Shown here: positions 45,593 through 54,381 of the stretch, piece after piece
How positions within the stretch are numbered: position 1 is the stretch's first letter
Layout of the letters: each line of letters starts with the position of its first letter
Assembly (NCBI RefSeq): GCF_002917105.1
Contig: NZ_PQFZ01000022.1
Location: forward strand, 23,280 to 87,279
DNA: 64,000 bases
Reading direction: 5' to 3'
Origin: Allobosea psychrotolerans
GTDB taxonomy: Bacteria; Pseudomonadota; Alphaproteobacteria; Rhizobiales; Beijerinckiaceae
Made by a program: the position numbers and the translations under genes
Notes under the pieces: generated by a model
Database searches by the model: none
What the model was told of the DNA's origin: nothing
Seen by the model: the letters and a program-made list of their open reading frames with translations, nothing else

Positions 45593-46000
45593 TCAAAGCC
45601 CGCCCATCTCGCAGACCAGCGCCCATTCCTCGTCGGTCACCGGCTGCACCGAGAGGCGGAACGACGTGACGAGCGACATCTTGGCAAGCTTCGGCTCCGC
45701 CTTGACCTGCGCCAGCGTCACCGGCTTCGGCAACGGCTTCACCGCCTTGAAGTCGACCAGTACCCAGGGCTCGCCCGGAATCCAGATATAGGCCTCCTTG
45801 ATCACCTCGACGATGCCAACGACCTCCAGCCCCTCATTCGAGTGGTAGAAAAAGACCTGTTCGCCCTGCTTCATCGCCATCAGGTTGAGCTTGGCGGTAT
45901 GGTTCTTGACGCCGTCCCAATGCGTGCCCTTGGCGCCGGCCGCGACCTGCTGGTCCCAGGACCATTTCACCGGTTCGGATTTGATCAGCCAATGTGCCAT
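45593..46000 (-). CDS. EVE-domain protein
   Basis: Small soluble protein of 135 residues made of one EVE/PUA-like domain, which binds modified bases in RNA or DNA. The domain is seen in HWLIKSEPVKWSWDQQ, WDGVKNHTAKLNL, GEQVFFYHSNEGLEVVGIVEV and the SFRLSVQPVTDEEW end. It begins with a one-base overlap on the previous gene's stop codon, so coupling is likely. The role in the cell is not established. Confidence 0.93.
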   Translation of the reverse strand: MAHWLIKSEPVKWSWDQQVAAGAKGTHWDGVKNHTAKLNLMAMKQGEQVFFYHSNEGLEVVGIVEVIKEAYIWIPGEPWVLVDFKAVKPLPKPVTLAQVKAEPKLAKMSLVTSFRLSVQPVTDEEWALVCEMGGL

Positions 46001-46329
46001 CAGGCCTCTTCCTCTTTCATCGGGTTTGGCGGTTTCGAGGCCGCTTGCCCCTGCTCGTTCCAGAACCGCACCATCTCACGCGTCAGGGCGGCATAGTCCT
46101 GCGGATCAAGCTCGACCCGGACCTCGCCCTCGCCGAAAGGCAGGATCAGCACGAAGCGATGCGTATCCTCGGCGCGGCGGCGGCGATGCTGGATCACGGG
46201 GCCGGCCGGCACACGGCCCGCCAATGCCACCGGCAGGCTCTCGGCGACGAGCTCCGAGCCCGTCGTCTTGCGCACTTCGGCGATGCCGCGCGCCACGCGC
46301 TTCGTCAGGTCGGACCAGTCATTGGCCAT
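46000..46329 (-). CDS. Hypothetical protein, coupled to the EVE gene
   Basis: A 109-residue hydrophilic protein I do not recognise. It opens with a helical ANDWSDLTKRVARGIAEV segment, has a strand-rich middle (HRFVLILPFGEGEVRVELDPQ), and ends in a charged tail with MKEEEA. No membrane segment, signal or cysteines are seen. The stop overlaps the start of the EVE protein by one base, suggesting a two-gene unit. A strand arrangement around an RVELD segment hints at a nucleic-acid-related role, but that is only a guess. Confidence 0.65.
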   Translation of the reverse strand: MANDWSDLTKRVARGIAEVRKTTGSELVAESLPVALAGRVPAGPVIQHRRRRAEDTHRFVLILPFGEGEVRVELDPQDYAALTREMVRFWNEQGQAASKPPNPMKEEEA

Positions 46330-46353
46330 TGCCGCCTCCTTCGTCCCACCGTC

Positions 46354-46884
46354 TCACGGCCGGATCTCCACGCGCGTCCCATCCGGGACACGCGACCAAA
46401 TCTCGCGAATCTCGGCATTGGTGACCGCAATGCAGCCATCCGTCCAGTCGCGGTTGCGATGCAGCCGACCGAGCCAGCCGAGGCCATTGCGGATGCCGTG
46501 GATCATGATGTCGCCGCCCGGCGAAACGCCGGCCCGCAGCGCTGTCTCGCGCGCCTGCTGATCCGGATAGGAGATGCGCAGGGCCAGATGATAGCGGCTG
46601 CGCGGATGCTTGAAGTCGACGGCATAGACGCCTTCCGGAGTGCGGCCATCGCCTTCCCTCCGCTTTTGGCCAACCGGATCGGGGCCGAGGGCCACGGCAT
46701 AGCGCGCCAGCACTTGGCCATCCCGCTCCAGCGTCAGCCTCCGTATGCCCTTCTCGATCACGACGAGCGTCGCCTGCTCATCTTGATCTGCAAGCGCCGG
46801 CGTCACTCGCAAGACCTGCGAGACCTCCGAGCCCAAGGCAAGGACGAGCCCGACGCAGAGCAAGACCGCAGCTCGCTTCAACAC
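46354..46884 (-). CDS. L,D-transpeptidase (YkuD), small exported
   Basis: Predicted periplasmic cross-linking enzyme of 176 residues with an N-terminal signal/anchor (RAAVLLCVGLVLALGSEV). The YkuD core fills about residues 40-175 and carries the HGIRNG segment, then WTDGCIAVTNAEI with catalytic cysteine, and the closing GTRVEIRP strand. It is shorter than, and unrelated in tail to, the lipoprotein version near 4 kb. It lies 13 bases downstream of gpsA on the same strand. Confidence 0.88.
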   Translation of the reverse strand: MLKRAAVLLCVGLVLALGSEVSQVLRVTPALADQDEQATLVVIEKGIRRLTLERDGQVLARYAVALGPDPVGQKRREGDGRTPEGVYAVDFKHPRSRYHLALRISYPDQQARETALRAGVSPGGDIMIHGIRNGLGWLGRLHRNRDWTDGCIAVTNAEIREIWSRVPDGTRVEIRP

Positions 46885-46897
46885 GCTCTGGCCCGCC

Positions 46898-47896
46898 TCA
46901 ATTCTCGGCGCGGAGCGGTCGGGCCAGGAGCCCGGCCACAGCCTCCCGCACGCCGATCTCGCCTGCTATGATCGCCGCGACCGCATTCGCGATCGGCATC
47001 TCGACCTTGTGCTCCCGTGCAATCCGCGCCAGCACCGAGGCGGTGAACGCCCCCTCCGCCAGCTTGCCGCCCGAGGCCTCCGCAAGCGGCCGCCCCTGTC
47101 CCAGCGCCAGGCCGAAGGCGAAGTTGCGCGATTGCGGCGAGGCGCAGCTCAACACGACATCGCCGAGCCCCGACAACCCCATCAGCGTCTCGCCTTGCGC
47201 GCCAAAAGCCTCACCGAAGCGGCGCAATTCGGAGAAACCCCGCGCCACCAGCGCAGCGCGGGCGCTCTCGCCATAGCCGAGGCCGATCGTGATTCCAGCC
47301 GCGATGGCGAGCACGTTCTTGGCCGCTCCGCCGATCTCGACGCCCCGCGGATCGGCGCTGTGATAGATGCGGAAAGCCGAGGAGCTCAGCGCCTCGGCCA
47401 GGGCCCGCGCCAGATCGGCGTCCTGCGCGGCGAGCGTCACCGCCGTGGGCAGGCCGCGCCCGATATCGGCGGCGAAGCTTGGACCCGACAGGATCGCAGC
47501 CGGCGAGCCGGGCCAGGCCTGCGCGATCACTTGCGTGGTGAACAGGCCGGTCGCCTGCTCGATGCCCTTGGCGGCAGAGATCACCGGCCGGCCGGCTGGC
47601 AGCGCCTGCGCCAGCCCCTCACAGACCTGCCTCAGGCTCTGCGTCGGTACCGCGACCACGAAGGCGCCAGCGGTGCTCAATGCCGCAAGCGACGATGTCG
47701 CGGCGATCGCCTCCGGCAGGATCACGCCTGGCAGATGCGGCGTCTGGCGGGTCTCGCGGATCGCCGTGATTGTCGCCGCATCGCGAGCCCAGAACAGGAC
47801 CTCGCGCCCGGCGCGCGCCGCGGCCAGCGCCAGGGCCGTGCCGTAGGCCCCACCGCCGACGATGCCGATGACGAGAGGGGCGGTGAGCCCGCTCAT
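46898..47896 (-). CDS. gpsA: Glycerol-3-phosphate dehydrogenase [NAD(P)+]
   Basis: Makes sn-glycerol 3-phosphate from dihydroxyacetone phosphate for phospholipid synthesis. The 332-residue protein has the Rossmann nucleotide motif GIVGGGAYGTALALA at its N terminus, the ISAAKGIEQATGL substrate region, SGPSFAADIGRGLPTAV, the conserved lysine in GGAAKNVLAIAAG and LSGLGDVVLSCASPQSRN near the C terminus. It is coupled to tsaD by a four-base ATGA overlap, as is common in this order. Confidence 0.95.
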   Translation of the reverse strand: MSGLTAPLVIGIVGGGAYGTALALAAARAGREVLFWARDAATITAIRETRQTPHLPGVILPEAIAATSSLAALSTAGAFVVAVPTQSLRQVCEGLAQALPAGRPVISAAKGIEQATGLFTTQVIAQAWPGSPAAILSGPSFAADIGRGLPTAVTLAAQDADLARALAEALSSSAFRIYHSADPRGVEIGGAAKNVLAIAAGITIGLGYGESARAALVARGFSELRRFGEAFGAQGETLMGLSGLGDVVLSCASPQSRNFAFGLALGQGRPLAEASGGKLAEGAFTASVLARIAREHKVEMPIANAVAAIIAGEIGVREAVAGLLARPLRAEN

Positions 47897-48981
47897 TCCC
47901 CGGCCTTGGCGCCACGCGGCGCAAGCTCTTGCGGTACGAGGTCTTGCGGCCTGAGCTCGTCCAGCGGCCAGCGCGGGCGTGCGATCGCGCTCATATCGTC
48001 GATCAGCCCAAGGCGCAGCCGCTCCAGCCCGGCCCAGGCGATCATCGCGCCATTGTCCCCGCAGAGGGCGACCGGCGGCGCCACCATCGGCAGGCCGGCC
48101 TCGGTCGCGAGCCGCGTCAGCCCGCGCCGGATCGGCTGATTGGCGGCGACGCCGCCCGCCACGACCAGCGCCGACGGCGTGATACCGGCAGCGCGGCAGG
48201 CGCGCAGGCCAGCCCGTGTCCGGTCGACCATCACGTCGACGACCGCCGCCTGGAAGGAGGCGCAGAGATCGGCGACATCGCGATCCGACAAGGGCGCGAT
48301 CCGCTCGGCGACGAGGCGCACCGCCGTCTTGAGGCCAGACAGCGAGAAATCCGGATTCGGCCGGCCGCTCATCGGGCGGGGAAAGTCGAAGCGCTCGGAA
48401 TCGCCCTTCTCCGCCTCGCGCTCCACCGAAGGGCCGCCCGGATAGGCCAGGCCCAGCATCTTGGCGATCTTGTCGAAGGCCTCGCCGACGGCGTCGTCGA
48501 TCGTGCCGCCGAGCTTGAGATAGTCGCCGACGCCGCGCACGGCGAGCAATTGCGTGTGCCCGCCCGAAACCAGCAGCAGCAGATAGGGAAAGGCGAGATC
48601 GTCGGTCAGTCGCGCCGTCAGCGCATGGGCTTCGAGATGGTTGATCGCGATGAAGGGCTTACCCGTCACCAGCGCAATCGCTTTCCCCGTGGTCAACCCG
48701 ACCATGACGCCACCGACGAGCCCCGGACCGGCTGCGGCAGCAACCCCATCGATCTCGGCTGGCTTGAGCCCCGCTCGCGCGAAAGCGCTGCCGACGATGC
48801 GGTCGATCGCCTCGACATGGGCACGCGCCGCGATCTCCGGCACGACGCCGCCAAAGGCCGCATGCGCGGCAATCTGGCTCAGCACCTCGTTCGACAGGAT
48901 TTTTGCCTCGCCGGAGCGCGTGACCTCGACAATCGCAGCCGCGGTCTCGTCACAAGTCGTCTCTATGCCCAAAACTCGCAT
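47893..48981 (-). CDS. tsaD: tRNA N6-adenosine threonylcarbamoyltransferase
   Basis: Adds the threonylcarbamoyl group to A37 of tRNAs reading ANN codons, with TsaB/TsaE partners. The 362-residue protein starts MRVLGIETTCDETAAAIV, has FGGVVPEIAARAHVEA, the metal histidines in INHLEAHALTAR, LLVSGGHTQLL, DDAVGEAFDKIAKMLGL and the ATP-site GGVAANQPIR and CGDNGAMIAW. The ATG at 48981 is used; the frame runs further upstream without likeness. In relatives it is divergent from hemC, which is not found here. Confidence 0.95.
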   Translation of the reverse strand: MRVLGIETTCDETAAAIVEVTRSGEAKILSNEVLSQIAAHAAFGGVVPEIAARAHVEAIDRIVGSAFARAGLKPAEIDGVAAAAGPGLVGGVMVGLTTGKAIALVTGKPFIAINHLEAHALTARLTDDLAFPYLLLLVSGGHTQLLAVRGVGDYLKLGGTIDDAVGEAFDKIAKMLGLAYPGGPSVEREAEKGDSERFDFPRPMSGRPNPDFSLSGLKTAVRLVAERIAPLSDRDVADLCASFQAAVVDVMVDRTRAGLRACRAAGITPSALVVAGGVAANQPIRRGLTRLATEAGLPMVAPPVALCGDNGAMIAWAGLERLRLGLIDDMSAIARPRWPLDELRPQDLVPQELAPRGAKAGE

Positions 48982-49217
48982 GATCGGCCGGTTGGTCTCG
49001 CAGCAGCTGTGACGGAATAGGCGGGCGCAGGAATTCGGTCGTGAAGAACCGGCAGTTTCGCGCCGGGAATTCCCCCGTATAGTGCGCGAGCGAGCATAAG
49101 GCCAAGAGGCCGTTATGCGGCCCGGATGCAAGTCCGGAATACCGAGTCTGGATGCCGGTCTGGGACGACACATCCGGAGCCGCCGGCAGAGCGGCCATTT
49201 GAGGGAAGACCTGAGGC

Positions 49218-49355
49218 ATGGCCGAAATTGCAACCTCGCGCCGCGACATCCCCTCGGACGACATCGTCATCGGGCACGCCGCGATCGCTAACCAATTCAA
49301 CCGCGAACGCGAGCGCCGTCCAGGCGTTCATGCTTCAGATGCGAGCGCTGCCTGA
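49218..49355 (+). CDS. Possible small protein upstream of hemD
   Basis: A 45-codon frame reading MAEIATSRRDIPSDDIVIGH at its start, with GAGG four bases before the ATG, ending TGA just before the hemD leader. It is very polar, with many Arg and Asp. It resembles nothing I know, and might be a leader peptide or no gene at all. It occupies part of the 400-base space where hemC would be expected. The remaining sequence (48982-49217) holds small hairpins, for example CCGGA-TGCAAG-TCCGG at 49122-49137. Confidence 0.3.
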   Translation: MAEIATSRRDIPSDDIVIGHAAIANQFNRERERRPGVHASDASAA

Positions 49356-49381
49356 TGACGCCCAGCGCGAGAGGAGACCGC

Positions 49382-51367
49382 ATGCGCATACTCGTCCTGA
49401 GGCCGCAGGCCGATGCCGAGCGCAGCGCCCGCGCGGTTGCCGCGCGCGGCTGCGAGCCGTTGATCGCGCCGCTGTTTACCATCGTGCGCCTGCCCGAGCC
49501 GGCGCCGGCCAGGGATTTCGCCGCACTCGTCCTGACCAGCAGCAATGCGGTTGGCGCGCTCGCCGAGGCACCCCTTGCCTGGCGCGACCTGCCTGTCTTC
49601 AGCGTCGGGGCGCGCACCGCCGGCAAGGCCCGCGAGGCCGGCTATGCCGATGCCCGCAGCGCCGACGGCAATCGCCATGACCTGATCGATCTGATCAACC
49701 GCAATCTGCCGCCGCCCTCGCGGCTGCTTCTGATCGCCGGCCGGGACAGCCATGAGGATGTGCCGCAGCGCTTGCGGGACGCCGGTTACGACGTGACGAT
49801 CTGGACCGCCTATGCAGCCGAGGCCGTGAGCGCTCTCCCGGCCAATGCAGCCAAGGCCCTTCGCGACGGCAAGGTCGATGCCGCCCTGCATTATTCCCCG
49901 CGCGGCGCCCGAACCTTCCTGACGCTGGCACGGGAGGCTGGCCTCGCAGAGCCTGCCCTGGCGCTGACCCATGTCGCGCTCTCGGCAGACGTCGCGGCGC
50001 CGCTGATCACGGCTGGAGCCAGCACGGTGCTGGTCGCCGAGCATCCGGAAGAAGCGGGCCTGCTCGCCGCCCTCGACCAAGTGTCCGCTCGCAATCGCCT
50101 GCGCGACGATGTTAGAGACGAACCGGCTGCGACGACAGGCGTCGAGACGGAGACAGGCCCGATGAACGAGCCCGATGCTGAAGCGATGAAGCGTGGCCGC
50201 GCCCGCCGCACGCCGCCGACCATCGATCTGACGGCACAGGACACGTCAACGGCGCAGGATGCCGCTCCATCCGCCACGGGCACGGCGTCCGCGAGCGCAG
50301 CGCCCCCCGAAGCCGTACTGCCGACCGAGGCGCTGCCCCAGGAGTTCGCCGCGCCGGAGGCCAAGCCGGCGGCCGCGCATGCCGGCCCGGACAGCGAAGA
50401 ATCCCGTCACGCCGACACTGCCCAGCCGTCACACCTCCAGCAGACGAGATCGCACCTGCCCTGGCCGGCCCTGGCGCTCGCCGGCATCGTCGGCGGCATG
50501 GTCGGCGGCATGGTCGGCGCCGGGCTTGCCATGCTGGCCTGGAGCCGCATGACGCCTGCCGTCGACATTGCGCAGATCGCCGAGCTCCGCGCCCGGATCG
50601 ACAGCCTGCAGGGCGCCGCCACCGCGCTCGACCGCAAGGCAGAGGCCGCCGTCAAGGCCGGGACGGAGGCGCAGGCCGCCGCGGCCCGGCTCGTCGAGCA
50701 GGCGAAGGCGCAAGGCACCCAGAACGCCGATGCCGGTGCGATCGCGAGTTTGAGTGCCCAGGCCCAGCGCGCCGAAGCCGCCGCCAACGCGCTCGGCCAG
50801 CGGCTCGCCACGGTCGAGACCCTCGCCAAGACCGCCTCCGCCCCCAGCCCGCAAGCTCTCGCCGCCGCACGTATCGTCCTGGCCGAGCGTATCCAGAGCG
50901 CCATCGCCTCGGGCCAGCCCTTCGCCGGCGATGTCGCGGCGCTCGCCAAGGGCGGCGGCGCGCCCGAGCAGATTGCAGCGCTGAACGCGGTCGCCACGAC
51001 CGGCGCCCCGACCCGTGACGCGCTGCTTACGCGATTCCGCGGGCAGCGTGCCATGTTCGCCAGGGAAATGATGCCGGCGACCGCCAACTGGCAGGATCGC
51101 CTGCTGGGACTCGCCAGCCGCATCGTCACGATCCGGCCCGTGGGCGACACCGGCTCCAATGATCCCGCCACATTGCTGATTCGGCTGGAGAACGCGCTGG
51201 CGAGCGGGAATTTCGTGGTGGCCGCCGGCCTCTGGAGCCAACTGCCCGAGCCGGCGCGGCGCGCCAGCACCGATTTCGGCGCGGCTTTGCAAAAACGGGC
51301 GGCGGCTGATGCGGCCATCGCCAAAATCGCGCAGGATGCCGTCACCGATCTCGGTGCGGCAGGCTGA
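49382..51367 (+). CDS. hemD: Uroporphyrinogen-III synthase fused to a mitofilin-like (Mic60) membrane protein
   Basis: A 661-residue fusion. The first 235 residues are a HemD domain (MRILVLRPQADAERSARA, AALVLTSSNAVGALAE, DVTIWTAYAAEAVSALP, DAALHYSPRGARTFL) which closes and inverts the tetrapyrrole ring. A Pro/Ala-rich disordered linker leads to a single membrane helix (about 361-388) and a coiled coil (about 395-490), then a mitofilin-like C-terminal domain (about 500-661). Alphaproteobacterial Mic60 is usually a separate gene between hemD and hemY. There is one continuous frame with no frameshift evidence. hemY follows 17 bases later. Confidence 0.85.
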   Translation: MRILVLRPQADAERSARAVAARGCEPLIAPLFTIVRLPEPAPARDFAALVLTSSNAVGALAEAPLAWRDLPVFSVGARTAGKAREAGYADARSADGNRHDLIDLINRNLPPPSRLLLIAGRDSHEDVPQRLRDAGYDVTIWTAYAAEAVSALPANAAKALRDGKVDAALHYSPRGARTFLTLAREAGLAEPALALTHVALSADVAAPLITAGASTVLVAEHPEEAGLLAALDQVSARNRLRDDVRDEPAATTGVETETGPMNEPDAEAMKRGRARRTPPTIDLTAQDTSTAQDAAPSATGTASASAAPPEAVLPTEALPQEFAAPEAKPAAAHAGPDSEESRHADTAQPSHLQQTRSHLPWPALALAGIVGGMVGGMVGAGLAMLAWSRMTPAVDIAQIAELRARIDSLQGAATALDRKAEAAVKAGTEAQAAAARLVEQAKAQGTQNADAGAIASLSAQAQRAEAAANALGQRLATVETLAKTASAPSPQALAAARIVLAERIQSAIASGQPFAGDVAALAKGGGAPEQIAALNAVATTGAPTRDALLTRFRGQRAMFAREMMPATANWQDRLLGLASRIVTIRPVGDTGSNDPATLLIRLENALASGNFVVAAGLWSQLPEPARRASTDFGAALQKRAAADAAIAKIAQDAVTDLGAAG

Positions 51368-51384
51368 CGGAGGCATAGAGTTTT

Positions 51385-53028
51385 ATGGTTCGCGTTTTAC
51401 TCTATCTCGTCGTTTTCGCCTGCCTTGCGGTCGGCGCCGTCTGGCTCGCCGATCGTCCCGGCGAGGTTTCGATTCTGTGGCAGGGCTACCGCATCGAGAC
51501 CAGCGTCGCGATCGCCGCCATCGGCGTCGTCGTGCTGGCGATGCTGGCGATGCTGGCCTGGGCGCTTGCGCGCTTCGTGCTCGGCCTGCCCTCGGCCTTC
51601 AGCTTCGCTTCGCGGGCACGCCGCCGCGCCCGCGGCTTTGAAGCCGTCTCGCGCGGCATGGTCGCGATCGGTGCGGGCGACCCCATCGCCGCCAGCCGCC
51701 ACGCCGTCGATGCGCGCCGCTTCTCCGGCAACGAGCCGCTGACCCTGCTGCTGGAGGCGCAGGCCGCCCAGCTCTCGGGCGATCGCGGCCGGGCCGAGGC
51801 CGCCTTCAAGACCATGCTCGACAAGCCCGAAACCCGCGTGCTCGGCCTGCGCGGCCTCTTCGTCGAGGCCAGGCGTCGCGGCGACATGACCGCCGCGCGC
51901 GCCTTCGCCGACGATGCCGTGCGCCGTTCGCCCTCGCTCGCCTGGGCCAATGATGCCTTGCTCGATTTCCACACCAGCGCCGGCGACTGGCAGGCGGCGC
52001 GCACCGCCGTCGAACGCCGCGCCGCCCTGAGGCTGGCCGAGAAGGCCGAGGCCAAGCGCCAGCGCGCGGTGCTGCTTGCGGCCGAGGCTTTGCAGGCGCG
52101 CGATGGCGAGCCGGAAAAGGCGCTCGCCGCAGCGCTGGAGGCGACCAAGCTCGCGCCAGGCCTGACCCCGGCCGCGGTGCTTGCGGGCCGCATGCTGGCC
52201 GAGCGCGGCGACATCCGCAAAGCCTCCAAGATCCTGGAGGCCGCCTGGAAGGAGGTCTCCCATCCCGACATCGCCGCCGCCTATCTCGATGTCCGCTCCG
52301 GTGACAGCGCCCAGGATCGGCTCAACCGCGCGATCACGCTGACGAAATTGCGCCCGGCCGATCCCGAGGGCGTGCTGGCGCTCGCCGGCGCCGCGATCCA
52401 CGCCCGCGATTTCGCCAAGGCCCGCACGGCCCTGAAGCCGCTGCTCGCCGGCGGCGCCTCGGTGCGCGCCTGCCTGCTGATGGCGGAGCTCGAGGAGGCC
52501 GAGCACGGCGCGGCCGGCAAGGTGCGCGAATGGCTGGCACGGGCAACGCGCGCGCCGCGTGACGCCGCCTGGGTCGCCGACGGGCTGGTTTCCGACCAAT
52601 GGCTGCCGGTCTCGCCGATTTCGGGCCGGCTCGACGCCTTCGTCTGGACGGTGCCGCCCGCCACGCTCGGCAGCCACGCCCCGGCGCTCGACGACGTCCT
52701 GGCCGATCTCGACGAATCCGCGCCCCTGATCGAGGCCCGCGCCGAAACCGTGACGTCCGAACCTGCCGGCATTCCAGCCATGCCGCCGCCGAAGCCGAGC
52801 GAGCCGCCGCCGGCGGCCATCGTCGAACCTGCGCCCAGGCCGCCTCAGGAAGCGAAGCCTGTCGCGGAGACGCAGCCGGCCACAGCCAAACCCGACGCAG
52901 CACCAGTGAAGGGCGAGGCGCGCGCCACGCCCGTGATCTTCCCCGTCTCGCATGCACCCGACGATCCGGGGCCGGAAGAGGCCCAGATCTCCGAGGAGAA
53001 GAATGCGAAGTTCCGCATCTTCGGCTGA
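51385..53028 (+). CDS. hemY: HemY-like TPR membrane protein
   Basis: Inner-membrane protein of 547 residues with two N-terminal helices (VLLYLVVFACLAVGAVWLA and IAAIGVVVLAMLAMLAWAL), a HemY_N region and tetratricopeptide repeats from about residue 90 to 400 (SRHAVDARRFSGNEPLTLLL, AEAAFKTMLDKPETRVLGL, and so on). The C-terminal 120 residues are Pro/Ala/Glu-rich and disordered, ending NAKFRIFG. The gene follows hemD by 17 bases with GGAGG upstream. Despite its name, its catalytic role in heme synthesis is not settled; in alphaproteobacteria it travels with the mitofilin gene. Confidence 0.85.
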   Translation: MVRVLLYLVVFACLAVGAVWLADRPGEVSILWQGYRIETSVAIAAIGVVVLAMLAMLAWALARFVLGLPSAFSFASRARRRARGFEAVSRGMVAIGAGDPIAASRHAVDARRFSGNEPLTLLLEAQAAQLSGDRGRAEAAFKTMLDKPETRVLGLRGLFVEARRRGDMTAARAFADDAVRRSPSLAWANDALLDFHTSAGDWQAARTAVERRAALRLAEKAEAKRQRAVLLAAEALQARDGEPEKALAAALEATKLAPGLTPAAVLAGRMLAERGDIRKASKILEAAWKEVSHPDIAAAYLDVRSGDSAQDRLNRAITLTKLRPADPEGVLALAGAAIHARDFAKARTALKPLLAGGASVRACLLMAELEEAEHGAAGKVREWLARATRAPRDAAWVADGLVSDQWLPVSPISGRLDAFVWTVPPATLGSHAPALDDVLADLDESAPLIEARAETVTSEPAGIPAMPPPKPSEPPPAAIVEPAPRPPQEAKPVAETQPATAKPDAAPVKGEARATPVIFPVSHAPDDPGPEEAQISEEKNAKFRIFG

Positions 53029-53123
53029 GCAAGGCCCTCGGCTGAGGCAAGCCCGGCCGCAGGCGATACAGGCGCGTGCGAAAAGAAGTGCGGCTTTCGG
53101 CCCGGGCGCTTATAGCGTCGGTC

Positions 53124-54167
53124 ATGACATCACAGCCAAGCCAATTTGAGACCGCGCCGCCTGCGGGCGTGACCTTGCATGTGACGGCCGAACAGGCCGG
53201 CGCGCGCCTCGACAAGGCGCTCGCCTTGCTGGCCGGCGAGATCTCGCGCGCCCGCCTGCAGCAGATCGTCAAGGATGGCGGCGTCAGCCTGAACGGCACG
53301 GTCGCGACCGACGGCAGCCGCAAGGTCGTCGAGGGCGACGCATTGACGCTGATCATGCCCGAGGCCAAGCCCGCGGCCCCGGCGGGGCAGGACATCCCGC
53401 TCACCGTGGTGTTCGAGGATGAGCACCTGATCGTCATCGACAAGCCCGCCGGCCTCGTCGTGCATCCCGCCGGCGGTCATGAGGACGGCACGCTGGTCAA
53501 CGCGCTGATCGCCCATTGCGGCGAAAGCCTTTCGGGCATTGGCGGCGTCAGGCGACCGGGCATCGTGCACCGGCTCGACAAGGACACCAGCGGCCTCCTC
53601 GTCGTCGCCAAGAACGACAAGGCCCATCAGGGCCTGGCGAAGCAGTTTGCCGATCACGGCCGCACCGGCCCGCTCCAGCGCGCCTATCTTGCCATTGTCT
53701 GGGGCTTCCCACGCCGGGCGCACGGCACGATCGAGGCCAATATCGAGCGCTCGAACAAGAACCGCGAGAAGATGATGGTCGTGGGCGAGGAGCGCGGGCG
53801 TGAGGCCATCACCCATTTCACGGTCATGGAACGCTACCCCGCCTTACTTAAGGGTCGGGAGGAGACCGAGGCGCTCGCCAGCCTGGTCGAGTGCCGGCTC
53901 GAGACCGGCCGCACGCATCAGATCCGCGTCCATATGAGCCATCTCGGCCATCCCCTGCTGGGCGACCAGCTCTACGGCTCCGGTTTCGCGACCAAGGCGA
54001 GCCGCCTGCCCGAGCCCGCCCGTCTGGCGCTGGCGCAATTGGGGCGGCAGGCGCTGCATGCGGCGCTGCTGGGTTTCGCCCACCCCGCCACGGGCGAAGA
54101 GTTGCTTTTCGAATCCGAACCGCCGCCTGAGTTTGCAAAATTGCAAGAAGAACTCGCGAGGCTGTGA
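53124..54167 (+). CDS. RluA-family 23S rRNA pseudouridine synthase
   Basis: Predicted pseudouridine synthase of 347 residues, RluD-like by length and domain order. An S4 RNA-binding domain (about residues 20-85, ARLDKALALLAGEISRARLQ) precedes the catalytic domain, which has VIDKPAGLVVHPAGGH, the aspartate motif HRLDKDTSGLLVVAKN (about residue 150), and LETGRTHQIRVHMSHLGHPLLGD split by the family's late signature. The exact target (for example positions 1911/1915/1917) cannot be proved from sequence. The ATG at 53124 is chosen for MTSQPSQFETAPP. Confidence 0.9.
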   Translation: MTSQPSQFETAPPAGVTLHVTAEQAGARLDKALALLAGEISRARLQQIVKDGGVSLNGTVATDGSRKVVEGDALTLIMPEAKPAAPAGQDIPLTVVFEDEHLIVIDKPAGLVVHPAGGHEDGTLVNALIAHCGESLSGIGGVRRPGIVHRLDKDTSGLLVVAKNDKAHQGLAKQFADHGRTGPLQRAYLAIVWGFPRRAHGTIEANIERSNKNREKMMVVGEERGREAITHFTVMERYPALLKGREETEALASLVECRLETGRTHQIRVHMSHLGHPLLGDQLYGSGFATKASRLPEPARLALAQLGRQALHAALLGFAHPATGEELLFESEPPPEFAKLQEELARL

Positions 54168-54270
54168 GGCAATCTCGCCATCATGCCCATTTTCCGCCAA
54201 GCTGTCTTGGCATAGAGTGCGTGTTGGATGCGGATGGCTAAGGGGCGCCGCACGTGGCTTGAGACAGCGC

Positions 54271-54295
54271 CGAACCGTTAGCTGGTTCCGGCGTT
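54271..54295 (+). promoter_or_regulatory. EcfG-like promoter candidate upstream of rpoH (weak)
   Basis: CGAAC, sixteen bases, CGTT differs from the GGAAC-N16-CGTT consensus only at the first base. It lies about 90 bases before the rpoH start. Confidence is low because of the mismatch and distance. Confidence 0.25.
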
Positions 54296-54381
54296 GTATC
54301 TTTCACGACGTCCAAAGCCTGCGCGAAGGTTGATCGCGCGGTTGGTTTGCCGCGAAGCGGGGGCCAAGAAGGAGAACGAGC

